Origin: Xanthobacteraceae bacterium 501b
Lineage (GTDB): Bacteria; Pseudomonadota; Alphaproteobacteria; Rhizobiales; Xanthobacteraceae
Assembly (NCBI GenBank): GCA_000378025.1
Contig: KB899087.1
Coordinates: forward strand, 2,046,001-2,110,000
DNA: 64,000 bases
Direction: 5' to 3'
Below, one piece after another: positions 42,263 through 51,800 of the stretch (the first letter of the stretch is position 1; each line of letters starts with the position of its first letter). Made by a program: the position numbers and the translations under genes. The notes under the pieces were generated by a model. It did not search any database. It had not been told where the DNA came from and saw only the letters and a program-made list of their open reading frames with translations.

Positions 42263-44623
42263 GCATTCCGGGCCGCTTTCGCCGCGCTCGTGCTGCGCAA
42301 AAAGTCTTTTGCTGAGAATGGCATGGACGCCCCAATTGCCGTCCACCACCTGGGTGATGCCGAAATCCACCGCCGCCGACATCAACGCCACCGCTTCATC
42401 CTCGCTCAAGGCCTTCGTGGTCATCAGGAAGCGCCGCATCTTTCGGAAGGCGTCGCGCATGGCGAGATCAAGCGAGGATTTGGCATAAACCTCGCTCTGG
42501 CTGCTGGCGCCGAATTCGGCGAGGTAGTTGGGGTGGCTGAAGCCGGTCAGCACCCAGTCTTCTGGCGTCTCGATCAGCGGATAGGTCAGGTCGGCAAGCA
42601 CGCTGCCACCAATATCGGCCTTCTTATGCAGGGTGACGCGGAAAGTACCGGTCATCGAACACTCGATCGCCGTGCCAGAAAGCTCACCATCCCCCTGCGC
42701 GGCGTGGGGATCGCCGACGGAGAGCAGGGCGCCGGGAACCGATACGGGCAGATAGACCGTTGCCCCCTTGCCGAGCCGCCAATTGTCGAGATTGCCGCCG
42801 AAATAGGCCGGCGGCACGGAATCGACGAGTTCGGCCTCGCGCGGCGCTACCGCGATCACGCCGAAATGCGGCCGCAGTGGAATCCGCACCCCTTCAAGCA
42901 CTTTCGCCTGCAAGGTCACGGTGCCGGGCCGAACGAGCACGCCGGGATAGTCATAGAGCACATGCTGGACCCCGGACGGGTCGGTCTGCGGTTCCCAGCG
43001 GTAGGAGTGCAGGGCCCTGGCATAAGGTTCGGCGGTATCGGTGACGATCTCATAGATCGTCACGCATTCACGCGGGTGCGGCTCGCTGAGAAGTTCGGAG
43101 TAGTGGTAGCCCCACCATGCCGCGACGCTGCTGCCGAACACCCGGCCGGCATGGGCGGGATGGCGCGAGCGGCGGGGTTCGATGTCGAGAATGTGCACCT
43201 CCAGGACGTCGCCCGGCTGCGCCCCGTGCACGGCAATCGGCCCGGTACAGATATGCACCCCGAACCCCTCCCCGGCACCACGGCCGAACACGGAGGCGTC
43301 GAGAGGGCCGGCGCCGCGCCGGTTCACCGTCTTGTCGGTCGACGTCCAGTGGAACACGCTTTCCGCGCCGGGATCGCCTTCGATCATGCGCTCGGGATCG
43401 TCCGAGGCGTGCTGGGTCAGCGTCTCGACCGTGACGATGTCGCCGGAGGCGATCTCGATCAGCGGTTCGAGCGAGCGACTGAAATAGCCCCAGTGGACAT
43501 GCTGGGCGTGGACCGGAAGATAGTGCCGCGCGGGCGCTTCCGGCACAGGTGTCCCTGCGTCGTCCCCATCCCCGCGCGGCGCCGGCCGACGCACGGGGCC
43601 GCTCGCGGCCTGCCGCGCCCGCAATTGGACCAGCGCCTCCTGCGGCCAGCCGCGCTGGCCGCTCGCCACCGCGCTGTGCGTCTGCCGGTCGGCTTCGCGG
43701 CGGCGCAACTCGCGGGGCGGCAGGCCGAAGCGCTCGCGGAACAGACGGCTGAAATGGGCGGCATCGGCGAAGCCACAGCGATAGGCGATCTCGGCGATCG
43801 GAACGGCGGCCTCGGCCGGGTTGGCAAGGTCGTGCCAGGCGCGTTGCAGCCGGCGCTCGCGCAGATAGTGGCTGAAGCTCTCGCCCGTTCCCTCGAACAG
43901 CTTCTGCACATAGCGTTCCGAAATACCCTCGGCCTTGGCGATATCCGCGATCGAGATGTCCTCGCTGCCAATGCTGCGCTCGATGGTGGCGTAAAGCCGC
44001 TGGAGCAGCGCCGCACGGCTGGAGGACGGGTCGCTGGTCGCCGCCACCAACTCGCCGGACAAGGCGAGCAGAAGGTCTGCGGCGCTTTGCGCCACCGCCT
44101 CCCATTCCGCTTCAGAGAGCCGATCGAGCGCCTCGGCGGTGGCGAGCGCGGTGCGGCCCACAATGTCCGGCAGCCCCTCCGCGCCGAAGACCCGCGGCTG
44201 CGCGCCGGCCAGCGGCGGCACCTTGCGGCCGCGAAACGCCTCCGCCGGCACGGAGAGCACCACAGCCCGCAGCCCGCGCTGGAACTGCAACTGCCAGTCC
44301 GCTCCGCGCGGCGCAAGGATGAGCTGACCGGCGGCGACGATCTGCCGGTCGTCACCCGCCACCAGCACCGTGCTGTTCTCCACCGGCATCAGCAGCAGCG
44401 GCAGGCCGGCGCGGGAGGGCAGAGGGCGCAGGCTTTGCGCGTCGGCTGAGAATTTGCCGAGCCGAACACCTGTCGAGGACAGGCGCGAGAGCGCGCTGGC
44501 ATGAGCGGGGGACCCGTGCCGTGCACCCTGCGACTGCAGGCCGAAGCCGCGCAGCACGTCCTGCCACGCAGCCTCGCCTGCGTCGCCCGAATAGGACTCG
44601 CTGGTAAAGGGTTGAACGTTCAT
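42260..44623 (-). CDS. AraC-type regulator fused to an acetamidase/formamidase
   Basis: 787 residues in one frame from ATG 44623. Residues about 1-215 are an AraC-binding-like sensor domain (PLLLMPVENSTVLVAGDDRQIVAAGQLILAPRGADW); about 222-310 hold two helix-turn-helix motifs (ISIADIAKAEGISERYVQKLF, then PIAEIAYRCGFADAAHFSRLFRERFGLPPRELR). An Ala/Arg/Gly-rich linker of about 55 residues leads to a full acetamidase/formamidase domain (about 366-787), starting HYLPVHAQHVHWGYFSRSLEPLIEIASGD. That part matches the separate amidase encoded just upstream along its whole length, for example GRGAGEGFGVHICTGPIAVHGAQPGDVLEV and NLDNWRLGKGATVYLPVSVPG. Three TGCCAGCA repeats precede the gene. A regulator that is physically joined to its likely target enzyme is rare; both halves look intact. 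Confidence 0.88.
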   Translation of the reverse strand: MNVQPFTSESYSGDAGEAAWQDVLRGFGLQSQGARHGSPAHASALSRLSSTGVRLGKFSADAQSLRPLPSRAGLPLLLMPVENSTVLVAGDDRQIVAAGQLILAPRGADWQLQFQRGLRAVVLSVPAEAFRGRKVPPLAGAQPRVFGAEGLPDIVGRTALATAEALDRLSEAEWEAVAQSAADLLLALSGELVAATSDPSSSRAALLQRLYATIERSIGSEDISIADIAKAEGISERYVQKLFEGTGESFSHYLRERRLQRAWHDLANPAEAAVPIAEIAYRCGFADAAHFSRLFRERFGLPPRELRRREADRQTHSAVASGQRGWPQEALVQLRARQAASGPVRRPAPRGDGDDAGTPVPEAPARHYLPVHAQHVHWGYFSRSLEPLIEIASGDIVTVETLTQHASDDPERMIEGDPGAESVFHWTSTDKTVNRRGAGPLDASVFGRGAGEGFGVHICTGPIAVHGAQPGDVLEVHILDIEPRRSRHPAHAGRVFGSSVAAWWGYHYSELLSEPHPRECVTIYEIVTDTAEPYARALHSYRWEPQTDPSGVQHVLYDYPGVLVRPGTVTLQAKVLEGVRIPLRPHFGVIAVAPREAELVDSVPPAYFGGNLDNWRLGKGATVYLPVSVPGALLSVGDPHAAQGDGELSGTAIECSMTGTFRVTLHKKADIGGSVLADLTYPLIETPEDWVLTGFSHPNYLAEFGASSQSEVYAKSSLDLAMRDAFRKMRRFLMTTKALSEDEAVALMSAAVDFGITQVVDGNWGVHAILSKRLFAQHERGESGPEC

Positions 44624-44647
44624 CGGCGGCGCCTCGGCATGGCTTCC

Positions 44648-44687
44648 TGCCAGCAAGGCTTGCTGCCAGCAGCGCCATTTGCCAGCA
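44648..44687. promoter_or_regulatory. Three TGCCAGCA direct repeats, 16-bp period
   Basis: TGCCAGCA occurs at 44648-44655, 44664-44671 and 44680-44687, each start exactly 16 bp after the last. The block is 25-64 bp upstream of the fusion gene start and downstream of the first amidase gene. Direct repeats are normal for AraC-family binding, so autoregulation by the fusion protein is an obvious inference. Confidence 0.5.
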
Positions 44688-44749
44688 AGAAGCGTGCCTC
44701 GGCCATGCCATCGACCGAACCGTCGATCAAGCCCGGATGGCCGGCGCCG

Positions 44750-45988
44750 TCAGCGCGCCGGGAAGAGGCTCTTGCGGATCGAGCCGGTGACGCCCCAATT
44801 GGCGTCGACCACCTGGGTGACGGCGAAATCGGCCGCCACCGACATCAGCGATATCGCTTCGTCCTCGGAGAGCTTCTGCGTGGTCATGAGGAAACGCCGC
44901 AGCTTGCGGAAGGCGTCGCGCATGGCGCTGTCGAGGCTGCCACGCTTGAGGATCTCGCTCTGGTGGTCGGGGCCGAGCTCACTGAGATAATTGGCGACGC
45001 TGAAGCCATAGACCGACCAGACGTCGTCGTTTTCGAGAATCGGGTGGGTCAGCCCCTCCAGGATCGTGCCGTCAAGTTCCTCCTTCTTGTGCAGGATGAA
45101 CTCGAATTCGCCGGTTAGAGAAATTTCGATCGCGGTGCCCGACAGCTCGCTGTCGCCCTGCGAGGCGTGGGCGTCGCCGCAGGAAAACAGCCCGCCTGGC
45201 ACGGCAACCGGGTAGTACATCCGCGCGCCCTTGGCGATGCGCCAGTCGTCCATGTTGCCGCCGGTGTAGTTCGGCGGAATCGTAGAAACGAAGTCGGCCT
45301 CGGCCGGGGCGAGCCCCATCGTGCCGAAATGCAGCCGCGCCGGCACGCTTATGCCGGCAAGGATGCCCTCCTTCTTCACGATCGTGGTGTGGTCGACCCG
45401 CACGCCGGGATAGTCGATGGTTGGGTGGGTGATGCCGTCCGGGTCGGTCTGCGGCGTCCAGAGATAGGAATAGAGCGCCTTCACCGAGGCCTCGCCCATA
45501 TCGAGCTCATAGATGGTGACGACCTCGCGGGGAGCCGGCCCCTCGATCAGGTCCTTGTACTGGAACCCCCAATTGGCCGCTGGATTGGAGCCGAAGAAGC
45601 GTCCGGCATAGGCAGGGTTGGCGCTCGGGCGCGGCCAGGTGTCGATGACGCGCACCTCGATGATGTCGCCAGGCTCCGCGCCTTCGATTGCCACCGGGCC
45701 GGTAAGCAGGTGCACGCCCAGCCCCTCGCCCGAACCATAGGTGAAGGGGCCGTCGGTCGCCCCGGCGCCGCGCCGGCGTAGGGTCTTCTGGTCCTTGGTC
45801 CAGAGAAAGATCTCCTCCGCCGCCCGGTCGCCTTCGATCATGCGCGCATAGTCGTCATTGGCGTGGTGGGTGATGGATTCGATCACCGCCCGGTCGCCGG
45901 ACTTCAGCGTGAGCACGGGCGCCAGGGTCTTGCTGAAATAGCCCCAATGGACCGTGTCGGGTGTGGCGGGCAGATGATGCTTGGTCAT
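44750..45988 (-). CDS. Acetamidase/formamidase family enzyme
   Basis: 412 residues, full length for the FmdA/AmdA family, which hydrolyses formamide or acetamide to ammonia and the acid, using zinc in related enzymes. Landmarks: TVHWGYFSKTLAPVLTLKSGDRAVIESITHHANDDYARMIEGD, the VHLLTGPVAIEGAEPGDIIEVRVID block, GDAHASQGDSELSGTAIE and WGVTGSIRKSLF at the C-terminus. It is about half identical by eye to the enzyme half of the next gene, pointing to tandem duplication. It lies 40 bp after the ABC permease-ATPase gene on the same strand, so uptake and hydrolysis are probably linked. Confidence 0.92.
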   Translation of the reverse strand: MTKHHLPATPDTVHWGYFSKTLAPVLTLKSGDRAVIESITHHANDDYARMIEGDRAAEEIFLWTKDQKTLRRRGAGATDGPFTYGSGEGLGVHLLTGPVAIEGAEPGDIIEVRVIDTWPRPSANPAYAGRFFGSNPAANWGFQYKDLIEGPAPREVVTIYELDMGEASVKALYSYLWTPQTDPDGITHPTIDYPGVRVDHTTIVKKEGILAGISVPARLHFGTMGLAPAEADFVSTIPPNYTGGNMDDWRIAKGARMYYPVAVPGGLFSCGDAHASQGDSELSGTAIEISLTGEFEFILHKKEELDGTILEGLTHPILENDDVWSVYGFSVANYLSELGPDHQSEILKRGSLDSAMRDAFRKLRRFLMTTQKLSEDEAISLMSVAADFAVTQVVDANWGVTGSIRKSLFPAR

Positions 45989-46028
45989 GTCGAACCTCGG
46001 GACTGAAGAGTGGCGCGCGGGTCGTCGC

Positions 46029-47663
46029 CTATTCGGCGGTCATGGAGCTGAGAAAACGCACGGTGAGCGGATGGGAGGGCGCCGTGAGCACGCGGGCGGC
46101 CGGGCCCTCCTCGACAACCACGCCGCCGGACAGGAACACGATGCGGTCGGCGACATCACCGGCGAAGCGCAACTGGTGGGTGGAGATGATCATGGCCAGC
46201 CCCTCCTCCACCGCGAGCCGGCGGATCACCTCCAGCACCTCGCCCACCAGTTCGGGATCGAGGGCGGAGGTCGGCTCGTCGAGCAGCAGCACAGTTGGCG
46301 CCGGCGCCACGGCGCGGGCGATGGCGACGCGCTGCTGCTGGCCGCCGGAGAGATGGCGCGGCAGCGCATCGGCCCGATGGGCGAGGCCGATACGCTCCAG
46401 AAGATCGCGGGCGCGCCGGTCGGCGTCGAAGCGCGAAAGCCCCTGCACCCAGCGCAGCGGGCCGGCGATATTCTCGCGGGCGGTAAGGTGGCCGAACAGG
46501 TTGAACTGCTGGAACACCATGCCGACGCCGACGCTGGCGCGCATCTGCGCCGTCAGGCGAGGCGAGAGCGGGCGCCCGTTCTCGTCGGCGCCGAGGGACT
46601 GGCCGCCGACGCGGATGGTGCCGTCTTCCCAGCCTTCCAGCCGGTTGATGCAGCGCAGCAGGGTGGACTTGCCGGAACCGGAAGGGCCGAGCAACGCCAC
46701 AACCTCGCCGGCCCGCACGGTCAGGTCGATGCCGTCGAGCACGGTCTGCGCGCCATAGCTCTTGCGCAGACCGCGCACCTCCACCGCGATGTTGTTGCCG
46801 GCGAGGCGTGCGGCACGCGCGGCGGGATCTCGCGCAGGGACTGCATGCTTCGGCACGGCCGGCGGTAGTGGATCGGCGGCGATCTCGGCGACGATTTCGC
46901 GGGCGACATCCGGTGGGGTCACTCCGGTGGCGGCACCCGCCAGTTCGGGAACGGCATCCGGCCGGCCCGGCACCAGCGCCCGCAGAAAGCGGCGCAGCTG
47001 TTCGCGCGGCGGCGGTCTGTCGAGATCGAGCAGCATCTCGACCACGATCTGGATCACCGCAATGGCGCCGGTGAGCACAAGGTACATCAGCCCGGAGGCG
47101 AAGAAGATGGAGAAGAAATCAAAGGTCGCCGAGGCCAGCTGGGTCGAGCGCAGGGTCAGCTCCTGCACCGCCACTACGGAGGCGAGCGAGGAGTTCTTGA
47201 GCGCGCTCACGGCCTCGTTGCCGAGCGCCGGCACCATGGACCGGATCGCCTGCGGGGCGATGACGCGACGCATGATAGCGGACGGCGTCATGCCCAGCGC
47301 CTGACCGGCGCTGACCTGACCACGCTCCACCCCGAGCACGTTGGCGCGGAGGATTTCAGCGATGAACGGCGCTTCATTGAGCGCAAGCGCAAGGCTGGCG
47401 GCGGAGATGGCAGAGAGTTTGATGCCGATCAGCGGCAGGGCATTGTAGCAGAACACCATCTGCAGGATCAGCGGTGTCCCTCGGAACACGATGGCATAGG
47501 CCCGCGCGACAATCGCCAGCGTGCGGAAGCGCGAGAGCTGCATGGCGGCGAGGACGACGCCCATGACAAGCCCGCCGAGCAGGCCGAGCACGGTGATGAG
47601 GAGCGTGTAGCCCACCCCGTCGAGGAGGTAGGGCATGCCCAAATAATGCAGGAAAAGATCCAT
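46029..47663 (-). CDS. Amino-acid-type ABC transporter, permease and ATPase fused
   Basis: 544 residues from ATG 47663. Residues about 1-215 are a HisMQ-type permease with membrane helices and the EAA loop (SAGQALGMTPSAIMRRVIAPQAIRSMVPALGNEAVSALKNSSLAS). After a Pro/Ala-rich linker the last about 250 residues are a GlnQ/HisP-type ATPase: Walker A GPSGSGKST, signature LSGGQQQRVAIARA, Walker B VLLLDEPTSALD, H-loop STHQ. One gene therefore replaces two usual subunits. Substrate is not evident, but the operon with two amidases suggests an amide or amino-acid amide. It is 40 bp before the amidase gene. Confidence 0.93.
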   Translation of the reverse strand: MDLFLHYLGMPYLLDGVGYTLLITVLGLLGGLVMGVVLAAMQLSRFRTLAIVARAYAIVFRGTPLILQMVFCYNALPLIGIKLSAISAASLALALNEAPFIAEILRANVLGVERGQVSAGQALGMTPSAIMRRVIAPQAIRSMVPALGNEAVSALKNSSLASVVAVQELTLRSTQLASATFDFFSIFFASGLMYLVLTGAIAVIQIVVEMLLDLDRPPPREQLRRFLRALVPGRPDAVPELAGAATGVTPPDVAREIVAEIAADPLPPAVPKHAVPARDPAARAARLAGNNIAVEVRGLRKSYGAQTVLDGIDLTVRAGEVVALLGPSGSGKSTLLRCINRLEGWEDGTIRVGGQSLGADENGRPLSPRLTAQMRASVGVGMVFQQFNLFGHLTARENIAGPLRWVQGLSRFDADRRARDLLERIGLAHRADALPRHLSGGQQQRVAIARAVAPAPTVLLLDEPTSALDPELVGEVLEVIRRLAVEEGLAMIISTHQLRFAGDVADRIVFLSGGVVVEEGPAARVLTAPSHPLTVRFLSSMTAE

Positions 47664-47739
47664 CGGCCTACTTCGCAACGGAGGAGAGCGGCGGCCGCGA
47701 GGGGAGCGCGCGGCCGCCGGTGTCAGCGCGTCGGGACGA

Positions 47740-48672
47740 TCAGTCGGCGAGCACCAGCTTGGGGGTTTCGAGCTGGTCGGCGGGCAGGTTCCATTTCTTC
47801 ATCAGCTCGGCCTGTACGCCGGACTTTTGAAGCTCTCCGAGCGCCGACATCACCGCATCACGGAACGGGACATTGTTGCGCGGCACGGCGATGCCGACCG
47901 AATAGGGCAGCGTGACCGCCGTCGCCTTCTCCAGCTTGTCCGGATAAGCCTTCACCGCGCCGTCGACGGTGTTGACGTCGTTGATGTAGGTGTCGGCCCG
48001 CCCGGCGAGGATGGCTTGGATGCAGTTGGCGTTGTTGTCGAACAGCAGAATTTCGGGTGCCGGCTTGCCGGCGGCCTTGCAGGCAGGTTCCAGCGCCTGG
48101 ATCAGCGGCACTTCGACATAGCCGGTATTCTCGGCCGCCACCGCGCCGCACAGCGAAGTGTCGATGCCGGTGATCTTCTTCGGGTTGCCCTTGGCCACCA
48201 GCACCCCGTCATACACCTTCAGATAGGTGATGAAGTCCGCCGCCTTGGCGCGGTCCTTGGTGGCGTAGATGTCGGAGATGACGATATCGGCCTGACCGGC
48301 CTGCAGCGTGGTGAGCAGCGAGGCGAACGTCACTGCCTTATAGGTCAGCTTGAAGCCGAGGCAATCGCCGATCGCCTCGCCGAGATCGATGTCGAAACCG
48401 ATATAGTTGGTCGGGTCTTTGGGGTCGATCGTCTCATAGCCCGGCGTGTGCGGGTTGATGGCGTTGACCAGCGTCTTGCCCTTGAGGTCGGGATATTTCG
48501 CCTGCAACGCGGCGCAGGCTTCCGGCGTGGCGGCCTGCGCCATATGCGGCAGGCCGGCGGTCAGCCCCCCGGTGGCGAGGGCAAGGCCAAGCGCGCCGAA
48601 GAGGGCCGAGCGAAGGTGCGAGACGACGGACAGGCGCGGCCTGCCGGAACGGATGTCGAGAGCGTGTGCCAC
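47740..48672 (-). CDS. ABC transporter substrate-binding protein, family 3
   Basis: 310 residues from GTG 48672 (AGGAGA 7 bp upstream). Signal region LRSALFGALGLALATGGLTAGLPHMAQA. Polar-amino-acid binding fold (SBP_bac_3): YIGFDIDLGEAIGDCLGFKLTYKAVTFASLLTTLQAGQADIVISDIYATKDRA, with the Arg/Asp ligand-binding residues of the family at the usual spots but the normal Arg of amino-acid binders (RxxxxxFS) replaced by KDRAKAADF. Ligand unknown. It is the first gene of the transporter-amidase unit; 76 bp separate it from the permease-ATPase fusion. Confidence 0.92.
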   Translation of the reverse strand: MAHALDIRSGRPRLSVVSHLRSALFGALGLALATGGLTAGLPHMAQAATPEACAALQAKYPDLKGKTLVNAINPHTPGYETIDPKDPTNYIGFDIDLGEAIGDCLGFKLTYKAVTFASLLTTLQAGQADIVISDIYATKDRAKAADFITYLKVYDGVLVAKGNPKKITGIDTSLCGAVAAENTGYVEVPLIQALEPACKAAGKPAPEILLFDNNANCIQAILAGRADTYINDVNTVDGAVKAYPDKLEKATAVTLPYSVGIAVPRNNVPFRDAVMSALGELQKSGVQAELMKKWNLPADQLETPKLVLAD

Positions 48673-48866
48673 GTAACTTCTCCTCTGCTAGCGTGCCCCG
48701 AGGGACGGCCAGACGGATAGCGAGGCCCGAAGTGTGACGCAGGAGAGGTCGAGGGGACTTGTCTGAGGGCGCACCGATTGTTGGATGGGCAGATGCCAAG
48801 GCGCAGGCATGTCAGCCTAATTAATGAGCATTTTGCGCCGGGCGAAGCGTTACGCCTCGCCGGGCG

Positions 48867-51800
48867 CTACTTCTCGATGATCTCACGAATGCGGGTCGCC
48901 AGAATGTCCATGGCGAACGGCTTGGTGATCATCGCCATGCCAGGCTCCAGAAAACCCGATGCCAGCGCCGCATTTTCGGCATAGCCGGTCATGAACAGCA
49001 CCTTGAGCCCGGGTCGGGAGACGCGCCCGCCATCGGCGACCTGTCGCCCGTTGAGGCCCGGCAGGCCAACATCGGTGATCAGCAGGTCGATGCGCTGGCG
49101 GGACTGGAGGATTTCCAGCCCCTTCGGGCCGTCGCTCGCCTCGATGGCGCGGTAGCCGAGTTCGTTCAGCACCTCGACAATTAGACCGCGCACCACAGGT
49201 TCGTCTTCGACTACCAGCACGACTTCCCCGGCCTCCGTCCCCGGCGCCTCGCCGAGGGCACTCACGCCGTCGTCAGCATCATCATCGCCGCGATAGCGCG
49301 GCAGGTACAGCTTGATGGTCGTTCCCTGCCCGAGCTCGGAATAGATGCGGGCATAGCCTTCGGACTGGCGCGTAAAACCATAGACCATGGAAAGGCCGAG
49401 CCCCGTGCCCTGCCCGATCGGCTTGGTGGTGAAAAACGGCTCGAAGGCGCGGGCGATCGTCTCCCGGCTCATGCCTGTGCCGGTATCGGTGACGCAGATG
49501 CAAACATACTGGCCCGGCTTGACCTCACGCTCGCGCGCCGCAAACAGGCTGTCGAGATGGGCGTTGCAGGTCTCGATCGTCAGCTTGCCGCCTTCCGGCA
49601 TGGCATCACGCGCGTTAATCGCAAGGTTGAGAATGGCGCTCTCCAGCTGGTTCGGATCGCAGCGCGTCAGCCAGAGACCGCCACCGAGCACCAGTTCGAG
49701 CTCGATCCGCTCGCCCAGCGTCCGTCGCAGCATGTCCTCCAGCGAAGCGATGAGCGGGTTGGCGCGCACGGGGCGCGGATCGAGCGGCTGGCGGCGCGAA
49801 AACGCGAGCAGGCGATGGGTGAGTGCGGCGGCACGGTCGGCGCAGGTCCGCGCTCCCCCCACCCAGCGCGCAAGGTCGTCCGTGCGCCCTTGGGCGATGC
49901 GGTTGCCGAGAATGTCGAGGCTGCCAGTGATGCCCTGCAGCAGATTGTTGAAGTCGTGCGCGATGCCACCGGTGAGCTGGCCGACCGCCTCCATCTTCTG
50001 ACTCTGGCGCAGCGCCTCCTCGACCGCCCTCTGCTCGGTAACGTCGCGCCCCACCGCATGGATACGGCCATTGCCGGGCACGGCGCTCCAGGCCAGCAGC
50101 CGGTACTCGCCCGCCTTGGTGCGATAGCGGTTCTCGAAAGCGAAGGTGGCGGCACCGCCCGAGGAGCCGGCCAACTCGCGGGCATTGGCTTCGAGATCTT
50201 CCGGGTGCAGGAAGTCGGCGACCCTCCGGCCGACCATCTCGCCCTCATCCCAACCGAGCAGCCGCTCTGCCGATGGGTTCACCGCCGTGATGGTGCCCTC
50301 GAAATCGCAGACCAGCATCAGGTCCTGGCTGATCCGCCAGAGTCGATCGCGATCCTGGGCAAAGGCCTCCTCGGCACGCTTCTGCGCCTCGATGTCGGTA
50401 TTGGTTCCGACCCAGGCGCTGATCATGCCTCGGGCGTCGATCAGCGGCACCGCCCGCGCCAGATGCCAGCGATAGGAGCCGCCGGCGTCCCGCAGGCGCA
50501 TCTCCGCCTCATAGGTTTCGCCCGAGGCCACCGCTCGCGTCCAGCGCTCGCGCGCGATCGTCAGGTCGTCGGCATGCACGAGGCCGGTCCAGCCCTCGCC
50601 GTCGAGACTGCCGGGCGCGGCACCGGAATAGACGTAGATCTGATCGTTGAACCAGTCGAGCGCGCCATCGGCACGGGCCGTCCACACCTGGTTGGGCATG
50701 TTCTGCGCCAGTGCGCTGAACTGCGCCTCGCTCTTCTCCAGCGCCATCTGGGTGCGGCGCCGGTCGGTGACATCCTGCACCGCGCCAACCATGCGGACAG
50801 GGCGGCCGGCCTCGTCGCGCTCATAACCCGCCTTGCGCGCGATGATGCGTTCCTCGCCCGTGTCGTGCCGGCGGATACGGTACTCGACATCAAGCAGCGC
50901 CAATCCCGCCTCGCGGCTCGCGACGTTGGAAATGCGCAGCGCATCCTCGGGTATCACCAGCCGCTCGACCATCGACGCCGGAATTTCCGCGGCCGGGGGC
51001 AGGCCGAAGAGCCGGCAGAATTCGGCGGTGGCGTGGATCACATTGCTGGTGATGTCGATGGAAAAGAGGCCCACCCCACCCGCCGCCTGAGCGCGACGCA
51101 GCTGTTCTTCGCTCTGGCGAAGCGCTTCCTGCGCCGCGTATTCGGTCGTTCTGTCTCGGATGAGCTTGACGAAGCCGATCGGGGTCCCGGCCGCGTCGCG
51201 CAGGGGCATCATCTCGCTCAGGCCCCAGAAGCGCTCGCCCGAGCGCTTCTGATGCCAGCGCGCGTCATGGGCGCGGCCGGAGGAGAGCGCCTCGTCCCGC
51301 TTGGCCTGCGGCCGGCCGGCCTGACGGTCCTCCGGCGTAAAAAAGGCGTCCACCGGCTGGCCCAGCATTTCCATTTCGGTCCAGCCAAGCATTTCGGCAG
51401 CACCCCGATTCCACAGGGTGCAGCGCCCGTCGAGATCGGTAGCGACGATGCCGTAGTCGACGGCGCTGTCGAGAATCTGCCGGTGATGGGCCTCGCGCTC
51501 GCGCAGGACTCCCTCGGCTCTGGCACGCTGGATATGCGCCCAGGACCGCTCCGTGACCTCCCGGATCACGCTCAGCTCATAGTCTGACCAGTCATGCGGC
51601 GCTTTGTCGTGAACCGCCATCAGCGCGATGAGGCGCCCCTGCTTGAACAGCGGCATGCAAATCGTCGCCGCGACGCCCAGGGCGGCGAAAGCAGCGGCCT
51701 CCTGCGAGGGAAGCTCGGCGCCGGTGTCACGGAGGATCAGCGGGCGGCCGGCACTCAGTTCGCTGGAGACACGGCTACCGAAATCGGCGAGGCGATAATG

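Noticed and set aside
42290-44449. 719-codon open frame on the plus strand opposite the AraC-amidase fusion
   Set aside because: High-GC antisense shadow: the minus strand has clear family domains throughout; the plus frame has no domain, poor composition (His/Arg-rich) and no ribosome-binding site.
49557-51587. 676-codon plus-strand frame over the hybrid kinase
   Set aside because: Antisense shadow of conserved PAS, HisKA and ATPase domains.
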